Below, piece after piece: positions 44,551 through 53,373 of a stretch of DNA of 64,000 bases. This DNA comes from Paenibacillus silagei (GTDB taxonomy: Bacteria; Bacillota; Bacilli; Paenibacillales; Paenibacillaceae). Under the pieces are notes generated by a model that did no database searches, was not told the origin of the DNA, and saw only the letters and a program-made list of their open reading frames with translations. The position numbers and the translations under genes were made by a program. The DNA is taken from positions 1 to 64,000 of the forward strand of contig NZ_JAGGLV010000031.1 of the NCBI RefSeq assembly GCF_017874735.1. Direction: 5' to 3'. Position 1 is the first letter of the stretch; every line of letters starts with the position of its first letter.

Positions 44551-44735
44551 ATCGGGCATTATGTGACCTTCTAGAATTTGGACTCCCTTATACTACATAG
44601 ATATCTGAAAATTTCGATTAGATCTTTCCTCACTTGATTATAGAATTCTTCGCGTCTATACTTCGAGGTGAACACGATATGATATTCGCACATCCATTCG
44701 CTTGAGCCTGCACATCTCAATTCTACCGGAATGGC
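44551..44735 (-). pseudogene. Relic of an IS200/IS605-type TnpA (Y1) transposase
   Basis: On the minus strand the frame reads CEYHIVFTSKYRREEFYNQV then RKDLIEIFRYLCSIRESKF and meets a stop. One base over, the next codons give ILEGHIMPD, the segment that precedes the catalytic HUH motif in IS200 TnpA (normally EGHxMPDHVH). So the gene has a frameshift near 44575 and is cut off before the HUH histidines, the catalytic Tyr and the rest of the protein. It lies in the 746-nt gap between the exported protein gene and the DraG-like gene; 44263-44550 holds only AT-rich sequence with no gene that I can see. Confidence 0.75.
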
Positions 44736-44760
44736 TTAGTGGTCTAACCTTCGTTCCCTC

Positions 44761-44783
44761 CACCCGCATAGCGGGTGTTTTTT
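44761..44783 (+). terminator. Hairpin upstream of the transposase relic, possible IS end
   Basis: CACCCGC-ATA-GCGGGTG followed by TTTTTT on the plus strand. No plus-strand gene precedes it. IS200-type elements carry such a stem-loop at the left end, upstream of tnpA, to block outside transcription; the position ~30 nt before the relic fits. Confidence 0.6.
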
Positions 44784-44820
44784 CCCGCGTTTCACGCGCT
44801 CAACTGGCTAAAGCCATAAG

Positions 44821-44856
44821 AAAAAAGCGGGCCATCTTTTAGATGACACCGCTTTT
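44821..44856. terminator. Terminator of the nucleoside operon
   Basis: AAAAGCGG...CCGCTTTT with an inner CATC/GATG pairing and T tracts on both strands. On the minus strand it follows the DraG-like gene after ~145 nt. Confidence 0.8.
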
Positions 44857-45000
44857 AAAATTTTTTGTACCTGCTGGTTAACTTAAATAATATTGTGGTA
44901 GAGCGAAGTGTTTTTTGTTGGATTAAGCAGCCTATATTAAACCTCACCTAATTTGAAACAACGTTTATTTCCATATATGGGAATTCAATAAAATAGAAGT

Positions 45001-46392
45001 TTATTTCACAAGCTCCGCCCGCAGCTTCAGGAACACCTGATAGCTCCGCTCCGCAACCTCAGAAATGGCGATCGGGTGGAAGCCCGGCAGATCCGCATAC
45101 AGCAGATCGTTCAGCGGTGCGGTCCATTGGACCGGCAGCTTAGCAGCCCCCAGCTTCGCTCCCATAATGGAGCCGACAGTGGCCCCGTTGCAGTCGGTAT
45201 CCATTCCGGCCGATACGGAGGTAACCACCGCTTTCTCGAAATCATCGCCGCCGTAGATCAGCGAGGCGGCTACAATGGCAGCGTTGTTGTTCGTATGCAC
45301 CGGGTCGTAATGGCTGAACTCGTTCCAGAGGGTGCTGACCAGCTCACGCTCACTGCCTGCCTTCTGTGCAATTTCAACTCCCCGCAGCACATCCTTAGCC
45401 AGTCTGCTCGTCTGCGGAATCTCACTAAGGCCGATCTGCACAATCTCTTGGTTGCTGAGACCTGCGAACGCCGCTGAGATCATCGCTGCATTGAACATCT
45501 CGCCATAGATTCCGTTCTTCACATGCGAGAACGACGCATCCCGCCAGCCCAGCTCCGCAGCCAGCTCGGGATGTCCGGCCGCTCCATAAGCCAGGGCATC
45601 CGCACGGATCGCCGCACCAATCCATTCCCGGTACGGATTCAGATGCATCCGTACCCGTTCCTGCCGCAGCGGCCAATCCGCCGGCTTCTCCCCGTGCAGA
45701 TGGGAGGTCTCCTGAGCAAAGTTCATATAGCTCTGCGTTTCCGCCGTGCAGACCTGACTGTAGGTCAGGTGCCCGTGCCACAGCTTGCCGATATCCCAGG
45801 AGTCCCAGTTCAGCCCTTTTTGCTCCAGCAGTATCAGGCCAAGCACGGTATAACGGATATCATCATCGCTCTCCATGTAGCTGATCTTCTCACGCGTGCT
45901 GGTGAATGACCAGTCGCTTAAGCCGAGGCCATATTCCTCCCTTGCCGTGGAATGCTCAGGAGTATAACCTGTAATCGGCCAGGCATCCGCACCGCGGAAC
46001 CACAGCTCGATATTCTCCCAGCCGGTCCGGCCATCCTTCCCGTACAAGTAATCCCAATATTCCAGCGGCTTGCCCAGCGCGCAGCCTACACTCCGCCCGA
46101 GCCAGGCCCCGTAGAACCTGTCTCGCCACTGGTCCGGCGTCCAGTCCACCGCTAGCTTGCGCGGACCTTCCGGACGGAGCTGCCTGATCCCCGCCAGATC
46201 CGAAGGCTCCTTATAAGGGAAATCAGCGGATACAGGAAGTGCCATCAGCTCATGGTAGACCTCCATCAGCTTGTCCTCATCGCTCCCGGCCGCATCCAGC
46301 TTCTCCGCCAAATTACCCGGCTGGCAGCCTTCCTCGATCCGCTGCTGCAGCTCGAACCTTACCGTCTCCTGCAGACGTTCCCAGCCCGCCAT
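45001..46392 (-). CDS. ADP-ribosylglycohydrolase (DraG) family protein
   Basis: A 463-residue protein. After an ~85-residue N-terminal extension, the all-helical DraG fold begins at GAWLGRSVGCALGKPLEYWD. Metal-site motifs are visible: the SDDDIRYT segment and the C-terminal DTDCNGATVGSIMGAKLG, both with the expected acidic Mg ligands. The family removes ADP-ribose from proteins or small molecules. Its start lies 3 nt after the nucleoside hydrolase stop, so it belongs to the nucleoside operon. That context argues for a glycosidic substrate from nucleoside or NAD breakdown rather than protein demodification; this is inference. Confidence 0.85.
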   Translation of the reverse strand: MAGWERLQETVRFELQQRIEEGCQPGNLAEKLDAAGSDEDKLMEVYHELMALPVSADFPYKEPSDLAGIRQLRPEGPRKLAVDWTPDQWRDRFYGAWLGRSVGCALGKPLEYWDYLYGKDGRTGWENIELWFRGADAWPITGYTPEHSTAREEYGLGLSDWSFTSTREKISYMESDDDIRYTVLGLILLEQKGLNWDSWDIGKLWHGHLTYSQVCTAETQSYMNFAQETSHLHGEKPADWPLRQERVRMHLNPYREWIGAAIRADALAYGAAGHPELAAELGWRDASFSHVKNGIYGEMFNAAMISAAFAGLSNQEIVQIGLSEIPQTSRLAKDVLRGVEIAQKAGSERELVSTLWNEFSHYDPVHTNNNAAIVAASLIYGGDDFEKAVVTSVSAGMDTDCNGATVGSIMGAKLGAAKLPVQWTAPLNDLLYADLPGFHPIAISEVAERSYQVFLKLRAELVK

Positions 46393-46395
46393 CCG

Positions 46396-47352
46396 CTAGG
46401 ATTCTCCTGCCGGAGACCCCAGCTGCCGGTCTAACCGTTCCAACGAATCGAACAGCAGCTTGATGAAGGCTTCGCGGTCTACACCAAGCAGTACCTCCGT
46501 ATTCGCAGGCTGGTCCGGCTTCTTGCGGCGGTCCGCCACAGTCATGCCGCGGGTAAGCTTGCCTTCGGTCTCTACGGTTACATACAGGTGCTCGGATTCG
46601 AACAGCTCCGGGTGCAGCAGCCAGGCAATGGCGCAAGGGTCATGCAGCGCATTGCCGACAAAGCCCATTTTCTTCCCGTAGATCGAATAGAAATCCAGCA
46701 GCTCACCGACCATGACGGACACGGGACCGCGCGTCTTAAGCTCCTGAATCTCCTCTTCGAAGATCGCCGCTTTATCTGTCACATCCAATCCGCTCATGAC
46801 AATCGGAATGCCGGATTCGAAAACGATCCGCGCCGCCTCCGGGTCTACATAAATATTGAACTCCGCTGTCCGGGTCACATTGCCGTAAGCCAGTCCGCCG
46901 CCCATCAGGGAGATCTTCTCGATCCGCTCCTTCACTTCCGGGTACGCCGTAATCAGCAGGGCGATATTCGTCAGCGGGGCGGTAGGCACCAGAGTGATCT
47001 TCTCTTCCGAGGCGCGGATAATCTCTAGCATGAATTCTACTGCCCCCTGCTCTACGGGCTTGAACTTGCTCGCCGGCAGCGCCGGGCCATCCATGCCGGA
47101 CTCCCCGTGGGCTTCCTCTCCGGTAACAAGCTTGCCCAGCAGCGGCGCCGCAGCGCCCTTGGCTACCGGAATATCTGCATTTACAAAGCTGAGAATCTTG
47201 AGGGCATTATCGGTAATTTTATCCAAAATCTGGTTTCCGCCAACGGTTGTAATCCCCCGGATATCCAGCTCTCCCGGATGTGCCAGCGCAAGCAGAATGG
47301 CAATCGCGTCGTCATGCCCCGGATCGCAGTCAATAATGATAGGTGTTGGCAT
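46396..47352 (-). CDS. Inosine/uridine-preferring nucleoside hydrolase
   Basis: A 318-residue enzyme splitting ribonucleosides into base and ribose. The calcium/ribose motif IIIDCDPGHDDAIAILLAL is at the N-terminus. LVPTAPLTNIALLI, SLMGGGL, AEFNIYVDPEAARIVF and ALHDPCAIAWLLHPELF complete the family set, including the C-terminal His-Asp pair. ATG 47352 is 9 nt after GGGAG. It lies downstream of the nupNOPQ-type transporter, separated by a 132-bp inverted-repeat element, and 3 nt before the DraG-like gene. Confidence 0.93.
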   Translation of the reverse strand: MPTPIIIDCDPGHDDAIAILLALAHPGELDIRGITTVGGNQILDKITDNALKILSFVNADIPVAKGAAAPLLGKLVTGEEAHGESGMDGPALPASKFKPVEQGAVEFMLEIIRASEEKITLVPTAPLTNIALLITAYPEVKERIEKISLMGGGLAYGNVTRTAEFNIYVDPEAARIVFESGIPIVMSGLDVTDKAAIFEEEIQELKTRGPVSVMVGELLDFYSIYGKKMGFVGNALHDPCAIAWLLHPELFESEHLYVTVETEGKLTRGMTVADRRKKPDQPANTEVLLGVDREAFIKLLFDSLERLDRQLGSPAGES

Positions 47353-47385
47353 CGTTGTCACTCCCTTGTATTAGTTGTGAGTGGC

Positions 47386-47517
47386 TAGATAAGACGCACT
47401 TAAGAGTTGAACTCCAAGCTTGGTCGTCACTGCGGTGAACATTTGGACTTCCGGCCGCTGTTGTCACCAGACCGCTTCTTTTTGCTTTTCGTTAATTTCT
47501 TTCGTGCGTCTTATCTA
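47386..47517. repeat. 132-bp element with 14-bp terminal inverted repeats
   Basis: TAGATAAGACGCAC (47386-47399) and its exact reverse complement (47504-47517) bracket a 104-bp interior with further short pairings. No target duplication is visible at the ends (GTGGC versus CCTGG). It could be a MITE-like insertion or an RNA structure between transporter and hydrolase genes of the same operon. Confidence 0.75.
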
Positions 47518-47523
47518 CCTGGT

Positions 47524-48462
47524 TTATTTCGTAATAGTAGCCTTCAGCTTCTTATTCTTCTTCCGTGTCTCCGAGACCGCATAGATAATCAGACCGATCA
47601 CCGTTGCCACATAAGGCAGCGTAGCGATCAGCTCCGCCGGAATCTTCAGCACCTGCAGGGCATTGGATAACGCGTCAGCTGCGCCGAAGAGCAGCGAGGT
47701 CAGCGCTGTGCCCACGGTGGTGCTCCGGCCCATGGATTCAGCAGCGATGGCAATCCAGCCCCGGCCGGCGATCATATCGCGGGTGAACAGCGACAGGTAG
47801 CCCATCGACATATAGGCTCCGCCCAGGCTGGCGAAGAAGCCGCTGAGCAACAGCGCACTATACTGGATACGGACTACACTGACACCCACCGACTGGGCCG
47901 CATGCGGATTCTCGCCTACAGAGCGGATACGCAGCCCCAGCGGTGTACGGTTGAGCAGATAATAGACTACGAGTACCGACAGTATAGAGAAATACGTCAG
48001 AATGTGGTGCCCCGACAGAATCGGGCCCAGCACCGGAATATCCTGCAGGAGCGGAATATCAATACTCGGCAGCACTTTACTCGCCAGGGAGGTGGAAGAG
48101 CCTTTGTCACCGCTCAGCAGATACAGAATGAATACCGTACCACCAGAGGCGAACATATTGATCGCCACCCCGCCGAGAATAATGTGGGTCTTGAACTTTA
48201 AAGTGAAAAAAGCCAGAATGCCCGCAATCAGCGTTCCCGACAGCACCGCCCCAAGCAATCCCACCCAGGCGCTCTGCGTATAGGCGCTCACAATAACCCC
48301 GGCCAGCGCCGAGACCAGCATGATCCCTTCCATCCCGATGTTGATGATTCCGGCACGGTTCGAGATCAGCGCCCCCAGTGCAGCGAACAGAATCGGCGTG
48401 GTTACACGCAGGACAGAGAAGGCAAAATCCGTCGTCAGAATGACATTCAGCAGACTGTTCAT
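47524..48462 (-). CDS. nupQ: Nucleoside ABC transporter permease, NupQ type
   Basis: A 312-residue permease of the BPD_transp_2 (branched-chain amino acid/ribose-like) family with 8-10 helices. ALISNRAGIINIGMEGIML and SVGENPHAAQSVGVSV are signature segments for the BmpA-dependent nucleoside importers. It overlaps the NupP-like stop by 4 nt (ATGA). Symbol by operon similarity with Bacillus subtilis nupNOPQ (guanosine uptake). Confidence 0.87.
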   Translation of the reverse strand: MNSLLNVILTTDFAFSVLRVTTPILFAALGALISNRAGIINIGMEGIMLVSALAGVIVSAYTQSAWVGLLGAVLSGTLIAGILAFFTLKFKTHIILGGVAINMFASGGTVFILYLLSGDKGSSTSLASKVLPSIDIPLLQDIPVLGPILSGHHILTYFSILSVLVVYYLLNRTPLGLRIRSVGENPHAAQSVGVSVVRIQYSALLLSGFFASLGGAYMSMGYLSLFTRDMIAGRGWIAIAAESMGRSTTVGTALTSLLFGAADALSNALQVLKIPAELIATLPYVATVIGLIIYAVSETRKKNKKLKATITK

Positions 48463-49505
48463 GCTTCCTTCGCCTCCTTCAGCAGCATGCGGTTCTTCCA
48501 GAACTTAAGGAACTGCTCAGCGGATATCAGCAGAATAATGACAGCCTGAATGATCGAGATCATCTCGGACGGCACATCGGAGAGGCGCGACATCATATCG
48601 GCGCCAATGCGGATATAGGCCAGGAAGAGCGCCGAGACAATGACGGAGAACGGATTATTCTTGGCCAGCATGGCCACCAGAGCACCATCCATACCGTAGC
48701 CCGGCAAGGAGGTCCACTGAAACCGGCTGTACATCCCGAGCACTTCCACCGAGCCGCCCATACCGGCAATGAACCCGGCGATCAGATGGACCAGAATGAT
48801 CACCTTGGCCGTCTTCATGCCTGAATAACGGGCGAAGTCGCGGTTAACCCCGGTCATCCGCAGCTCATAGCCCCATTTGGTCCGGTACAGGAACAGGTGG
48901 GCCAGCACAATAAGCACCAGCACAATAATAAGTCCGGTGTGAATCCGCGTCCCTGCAAACAGCTTGCTGAGCTGGGCCGTTTTCTCGAATTTAAAAGAAA
49001 CATTGGCAAAGGCCTTGGCATCCCGCAGATAATAGTTTAGCAGGTACAGCCCAACCCCAAACAGGATGTTATTGAACATCAGCGAGGTTACCAGCTCATT
49101 GGCATTCCACTTCGCTTTAAGAATACCGGGGATGGCTGAGAGCAGTGCCCCTACGATCGAGCCCGCAAGAATCGCCACTACCGGATGGAACCAGCTGTTC
49201 AGGCTGAGATGAATCGCCAGCGCAGTAGTCACGACACCGGAGAAATAGAAGATCCCCTCCGCTCCCAGGTTGAACATATTGGCCCGGAACAGCAGGGAGA
49301 CCGCAAGACCAGTGAACATCAGCGGAATCGCCATCTCAATGACATTGCCGATATGACCCTTCGTGGACAATGGCTCCCAGAGGAAGATTCCGATCGTCTT
49401 CACCGGGTGATCACTGACCAGCGAGATAATCAGGAACGCGATAATAAGTGCAATGACGATGACCGCCGCTGTGCGGATCGCCTCGAAATATTTGACTTTA
49501 AACAT
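48459..49505 (-). CDS. nupP: Nucleoside ABC transporter permease, NupP type
   Basis: A 348-residue permease of the same family. The SLLFRANMFNLGAEGIFYFS loop corresponds to the N-R-A-G motif of its partner, and ELRMTGVNRDFARYSGMKTA is the matching cytoplasmic segment. ATG 49505 has GGGAGGG upstream and overlaps the ATPase stop by 8 nt; the longer frame to 49625 lies inside the ATPase gene and was rejected. Confidence 0.87.
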   Translation of the reverse strand: MFKVKYFEAIRTAAVIVIALIIAFLIISLVSDHPVKTIGIFLWEPLSTKGHIGNVIEMAIPLMFTGLAVSLLFRANMFNLGAEGIFYFSGVVTTALAIHLSLNSWFHPVVAILAGSIVGALLSAIPGILKAKWNANELVTSLMFNNILFGVGLYLLNYYLRDAKAFANVSFKFEKTAQLSKLFAGTRIHTGLIIVLVLIVLAHLFLYRTKWGYELRMTGVNRDFARYSGMKTAKVIILVHLIAGFIAGMGGSVEVLGMYSRFQWTSLPGYGMDGALVAMLAKNNPFSVIVSALFLAYIRIGADMMSRLSDVPSEMISIIQAVIILLISAEQFLKFWKNRMLLKEAKEA

Positions 49506-51060
49506 GATATGCGGCCCTCCCGGTCTGCTCTTTGTCCTGCCGGTTAATTCCCAGCATGTAGAGCCCCAGCTCTTCCTCACCGACTGCTGACGGATTATCG
49601 AAATAGGCAACAATCTGGCCCTCATACATCACGAGAAGACTGTCGCTCAGCTCCAGAATTTCATTCAAATCCGCTGATACCAGCAGCGTGGCACAGTTCG
49701 CCGAGCGCAGCTCCAGCAGCTTCTGGTGAATGAACTGGGCAGCCCCGATATCAACGCCCCGGGTCGGCTGCTCGGCGATCAGCAGCTGCGGATTCGTGGA
49801 ACATTCCCTGGCTACGACTACCTTCTGCATGTTACCGCCGGACAGCATGCCGATCGGCTGCTGCGGGCCGGAGCAGCGCACCTTGAATTCCTCCACCAGC
49901 GCAGAGGCCAGCGCAGCAATTCTTGATCCGTGCAGGAAAGGCCCTTTATTCATATCCTTCTGACGATAGCGCGTGGAGATCAGATTGTCGGCAATGCTGG
50001 CTTCTCCGGCAGAGCCCTGGCGCATCCGGTCCTCAGGGATATAGGATACTCCCAGGTTGCGGATGTCCAGAATATCCAGCTCACGGATGTCCTTCCCCTT
50101 CACCTGTACCGACCCGCTGCCTCCAACCCCGCGCAGGCCGCCGGTCAGCGCCTCGATCAGCTGCGTCTGTCCGTTCCCTTCAACGCCGGCGATGCCGACA
50201 ATCTGGCCTTCACGGACCGAGAAGCTGATCCCGGAGAGCAGCGCTTTTCCCTGGCCGTCTGAGACGCTCAGCCCTTCCACCGCAAGCACCGGCTTGCCGT
50301 AGGGAAGATCGCTTTTGTCATACTTCAGCACCACATCCCGTCCAACCATCAGCCGCGAGATCTCCTGCTCTGTTACTTCCTTAGTATCGAAGACGCCTTC
50401 ACTCCGGCCGCCGCGCATGATGGTAATCCGGTCACAGATAGCTTTGACCTCCTTCAGCTTGTGCGAGATGAACACAATCGTGTGTCCCTGCTCCTTAAGC
50501 TGCTGCAGCTCATGGAACAGCTCCTCCGTCTCCTGCGGAGTCAGCACTGCCGTTGGCTCATCGAGAATGAGAATCTTGGCCCCGCGCACCAGCGCCTTCA
50601 GAATTTCCACCTTCTGCTTCATGCCGACACTTAGGTCCTCCACCTTCGCCTTGGCATTCACTGATAGATTATATTTACGTGCAGTTGCCTCTGTCAGGCG
50701 TACGGCCTCTGCATAATTGAAGCCAACGCCCTTCTTCGGCTCCATACCGAGCACCATATTCTCCGCCACCGTAAAAGAAGGCACCAGCATGAAATGCTGA
50801 TGCACCATCCCGATACCGCGGTCAATCGCGTCCTGCGGGGACTGCAGCTTCACTTGTTCTCCCCGGATGTAGAGCCCGCCTTCGCTTGGGCTCTCCATTC
50901 CGAACATAATTTTCATCAGAGTCGATTTACCGGCTCCGTTCTCACCCGCAATCGCATGGATCTCGCCTTCGCGCAGGGAGAACTCAACGTCCTTGTTGGC
51001 AACCACACCGTTCGGATACACTTTGGTGATTCCCCGCATTTCCAGCAGAGCATTTGCCAT
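49498..51060 (-). CDS. nupO: Nucleoside ABC transporter ATPase with two nucleotide-binding domains, NupO type
   Basis: A 520-residue tandem ATPase. Domain 1: Walker A GENGAGKSTLMK, signature LSVGMKQKVEI, Walker B ILILDEPTAVL, HKL switch. Domain 2 (from ~260): degenerate Walker A GVEGNGQTQLIE, signature LSGGNMQKVVVARE, and IAEQPTRGVD in place of Walker B, where the usual catalytic DE pair reads EQ. This asymmetry is normal for the family. It energises the NupP/NupQ pore. Confidence 0.92.
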   Translation of the reverse strand: MANALLEMRGITKVYPNGVVANKDVEFSLREGEIHAIAGENGAGKSTLMKIMFGMESPSEGGLYIRGEQVKLQSPQDAIDRGIGMVHQHFMLVPSFTVAENMVLGMEPKKGVGFNYAEAVRLTEATARKYNLSVNAKAKVEDLSVGMKQKVEILKALVRGAKILILDEPTAVLTPQETEELFHELQQLKEQGHTIVFISHKLKEVKAICDRITIMRGGRSEGVFDTKEVTEQEISRLMVGRDVVLKYDKSDLPYGKPVLAVEGLSVSDGQGKALLSGISFSVREGQIVGIAGVEGNGQTQLIEALTGGLRGVGGSGSVQVKGKDIRELDILDIRNLGVSYIPEDRMRQGSAGEASIADNLISTRYRQKDMNKGPFLHGSRIAALASALVEEFKVRCSGPQQPIGMLSGGNMQKVVVARECSTNPQLLIAEQPTRGVDIGAAQFIHQKLLELRSANCATLLVSADLNEILELSDSLLVMYEGQIVAYFDNPSAVGEEELGLYMLGINRQDKEQTGRAAYHV

Positions 51061-51100
51061 GGGTCATCAACGCCTTTCAACCAAAGTTTTATTCATGTCC

Positions 51101-52240
51101 TTAAGGTTTAACGGCATTACGGATTGCTTCCACTTCAGAAGTCTCCATACCCATTGCGTTATCCACCTTAATTTCCTTATTGATCAGCTTCTGCTTCACT
51201 TCTTCAATCTTGGTCTGCAATTCCGCCGGGAATGCCGCCTTGTAGATCTCGTTCTCAGCAATGCCCACGCCGTCTTCAACGAAGCCAAGCACATCGCGTT
51301 TACCCATTTCAAGCGTGCCGTCCTGCAGTCTCTTCACTGCACCAAGGATAGCCGAATCAATTTTTTTAATTGCAGAAGTAACAATCAGGTTCGCCTTCGC
51401 ACTATCGGTATCCTTGAGCAGCATCGCCTGGTCAGAATCGACCCCGATGGCATATTTATTCTTTTCCTTCGCTGCATCGAAAATGCCAAGGCCCGTACCG
51501 CCCGCCACGTTGAAGATAATATCCACGCCCGAGTTGTACTGGATCAGCGACAATTCCTTGCCCTTGGCAGGGTTCACGAAATCTCCGGCATAGGATACGG
51601 CTACCTTCACTTCCGGATCAACATACTGCGCTCCCTGAATGTAACCAACCAGGAAAGCATTGATGCCGGGAATGTCCATTCCGCCCAGGAATCCGATCAC
51701 ATTGTCCTTGTTGGCATTAGGCATATCGGACTGGGTTGCAAGCGCCGCAGCCGCTCCGGCCAGGAAGGAGACCTCATTGGTCGAGTAAGACATATTGTAC
51801 ATATTGGCAGGTGCTTCCTCGATGTCAGTGTCATAGTTGATGAATTTTTTATCGGGATTTGCTTCTGCCGTTGCATTGAACATTTCTGTAATTTCCGAGC
51901 CGCCGGAGATGACAACATCCCAATCCTCAGCAGCGATATCATTAAAAGTCGGCTCCCATTTCGTCTTGTCAGCGCCCATTTCCACGACCTTCGTTTCTGC
52001 GCCAAGCTCGCTTTTCACCTTCTGCAGACCATTGTTCGCCGCATCAAAAAACGACTTATCTCCCAGCGTCCCCGGAATCAGCAGCACCACCTTGAGCTTG
52101 TCCCCCGCAGCCGCGCCGCCTTCCTCATTCGTTCCCGGAGTTGCTGTCGCACCATTCCCGTTCCCGGACTTGTTGTTTCCGCACGCAGCGACCAGTACCA
52201 TAACTGCCAGCAACATTAAAGTGAGCATTTTCTTTTTCAT
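51101..52240 (-). CDS. nupN: BMP-family nucleoside-binding lipoprotein, NupN type
   Basis: A 379-residue lipoprotein: signal peptide LLAVMVLVAACGNN with lipobox Cys, a Gly/Asn/Thr tether, and a BmpA/PnrA-type fold (VVLLIPGTLGDKSFFDAANN, PDKKFINYDTDIE, GGMDIPGINAFLVGYIQGAQ, IIFNVAGGTGLGIFDA, AIGVDSDQ). These proteins bind purine nucleosides. First gene of the operon; its ribosome binding site is GGGGTG. A CodY-like box lies about 115 nt upstream. Confidence 0.92.
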   Translation of the reverse strand: MKKKMLTLMLLAVMVLVAACGNNKSGNGNGATATPGTNEEGGAAAGDKLKVVLLIPGTLGDKSFFDAANNGLQKVKSELGAETKVVEMGADKTKWEPTFNDIAAEDWDVVISGGSEITEMFNATAEANPDKKFINYDTDIEEAPANMYNMSYSTNEVSFLAGAAAALATQSDMPNANKDNVIGFLGGMDIPGINAFLVGYIQGAQYVDPEVKVAVSYAGDFVNPAKGKELSLIQYNSGVDIIFNVAGGTGLGIFDAAKEKNKYAIGVDSDQAMLLKDTDSAKANLIVTSAIKKIDSAILGAVKRLQDGTLEMGKRDVLGFVEDGVGIAENEIYKAAFPAELQTKIEEVKQKLINKEIKVDNAMGMETSEVEAIRNAVKP

Positions 52241-52353
52241 GTTCTAAGTTCACACCCCTATTTGTAATAGATCCACCCTGCTGAATAGCATAAAATCCCA
52301 ATTACACGTTTTGTTGGTCCCATCGAATCGGGCAGCATGAATAAGCGACTGTT

Positions 52354-52368
52354 GAAATTCTGAAAATA
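52354..52368. promoter_or_regulatory. CodY-box candidate upstream of nupN
   Basis: GAAATTCTGAAAATA agrees with the CodY consensus AATTTTCWGAAAATT at 11 of 15 positions, with the central TTCTGAAAAT intact. CodY control of the nupNOPQ guanosine transporter is known in Bacillus subtilis. The surrounding 325-nt divergent region (52241-52566) is AT-rich; I could not assign confident -35/-10 pairs for nupN. Confidence 0.45.
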
Positions 52369-52566
52369 AGCAATTTACTCTGAAAACCAAACATTTCATG
52401 TTACATTTCGCTAAAAAACCGTAAAATATCCGAACAAGATGGCCAGTCCAGTTGAGAATCTTCGGTTTTATTGATAAGATCATATCAAATGAAAACATAA
52501 ATATTTATATATTTTCGGTCATGTTTTTGTACGATTCGGCTAAATGACGATCAAGGGAGGCTCATC

Positions 52567-53322
52567 ATGGATCGTGTCCTATATATTGTAAATGCAGAAC
52601 ATGAAGCAGGTACCTATATCCCTCCGCACCAGCATGAGTGCTTCGAGCTTGTCTATTACATCCACGGTCAGGGCACCTGCAGCATCGGCCAGCGCAGCTA
52701 TCACTTCCGGCCCTCTACCTTCGCCCTCATTCCGGCTGGCTTCAAGCATGATGAGAATCATCAGCCCAGCCCGGAGGTGCTGTTCGTCGGCTTCCACTGC
52801 GGCAATCCGGTGATCAATTCGCTGTCCGGTGTGTTTGACGATGATAAAGAGCACACAGTGCTACAGACCCTGCAGCGGATGAGCGCTGAGTTCAAGCGCA
52901 AGCGCGACGGGTTCAGCGAGCTGCTGAATCTGCAGATGAGTGAAATTACCGTCTATCTCCAGCGGCTGCTCAGCGCCTCCGATTTCCATTCCCCGGCGGA
53001 GGATCAGATGCAGTACGTGCTCAATTATATGAACGAGCATTACCGCCACAAGCTCTCGGTGGCCTCGCTGGCAGAGATGTCCGGCTACAGCTACGACCGC
53101 TTCCGGCATTTGTTCAAGGAGCGGTTCATGCACTCTCCCCACCGTTATCTTTTACTAAAACGCCTGGATTATGCCAAGTCGCTCCTCCTGCACAGCCAAA
53201 TGCATATTTCCGAGGTCTCGGCTGCAGCCGGATTCGTCAACGACGCCCAGTTCTGCAATATGTTCAAACGGGAGATCGGCCTCTCCCCGCGCACCTTCCG
53301 CATTCAGAGCAGAGTCATATAG
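52567..53322 (+). CDS. AraC-family transcriptional regulator with N-terminal cupin
   Basis: A 251-residue one-component regulator. The cupin domain (~12-90) has IPPHQHECFELVYYIHGQGT and FALIPAGFKHDENH; the AraC double helix-turn-helix is at ~155-250 (LSVASLAEMSGYSYDRFRHL, VSAAAGFVNDAQFCNMFKRE). Start ATG 52567 with GGGAGG 7 nt upstream. It is divergent from nupN and 200 nt upstream of a membrane AraC gene. The most likely ligand is a sugar, but no target is certain. Confidence 0.9.
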   Translation: MDRVLYIVNAEHEAGTYIPPHQHECFELVYYIHGQGTCSIGQRSYHFRPSTFALIPAGFKHDENHQPSPEVLFVGFHCGNPVINSLSGVFDDDKEHTVLQTLQRMSAEFKRKRDGFSELLNLQMSEITVYLQRLLSASDFHSPAEDQMQYVLNYMNEHYRHKLSVASLAEMSGYSYDRFRHLFKERFMHSPHRYLLLKRLDYAKSLLLHSQMHISEVSAAAGFVNDAQFCNMFKREIGLSPRTFRIQSRVI

Positions 53323-53373
53323 GGAATAGTCCCCTCCCCTGTCACAAGTAGCTTTTGTACACGAATCTTGCAT

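Noticed and set aside
49506..49625. N-terminal extension of the NupP-like permease to 49625
   Set aside because: It lies wholly inside the ATPase gene, and the ATG at 49505 has a strong ribosome binding site.
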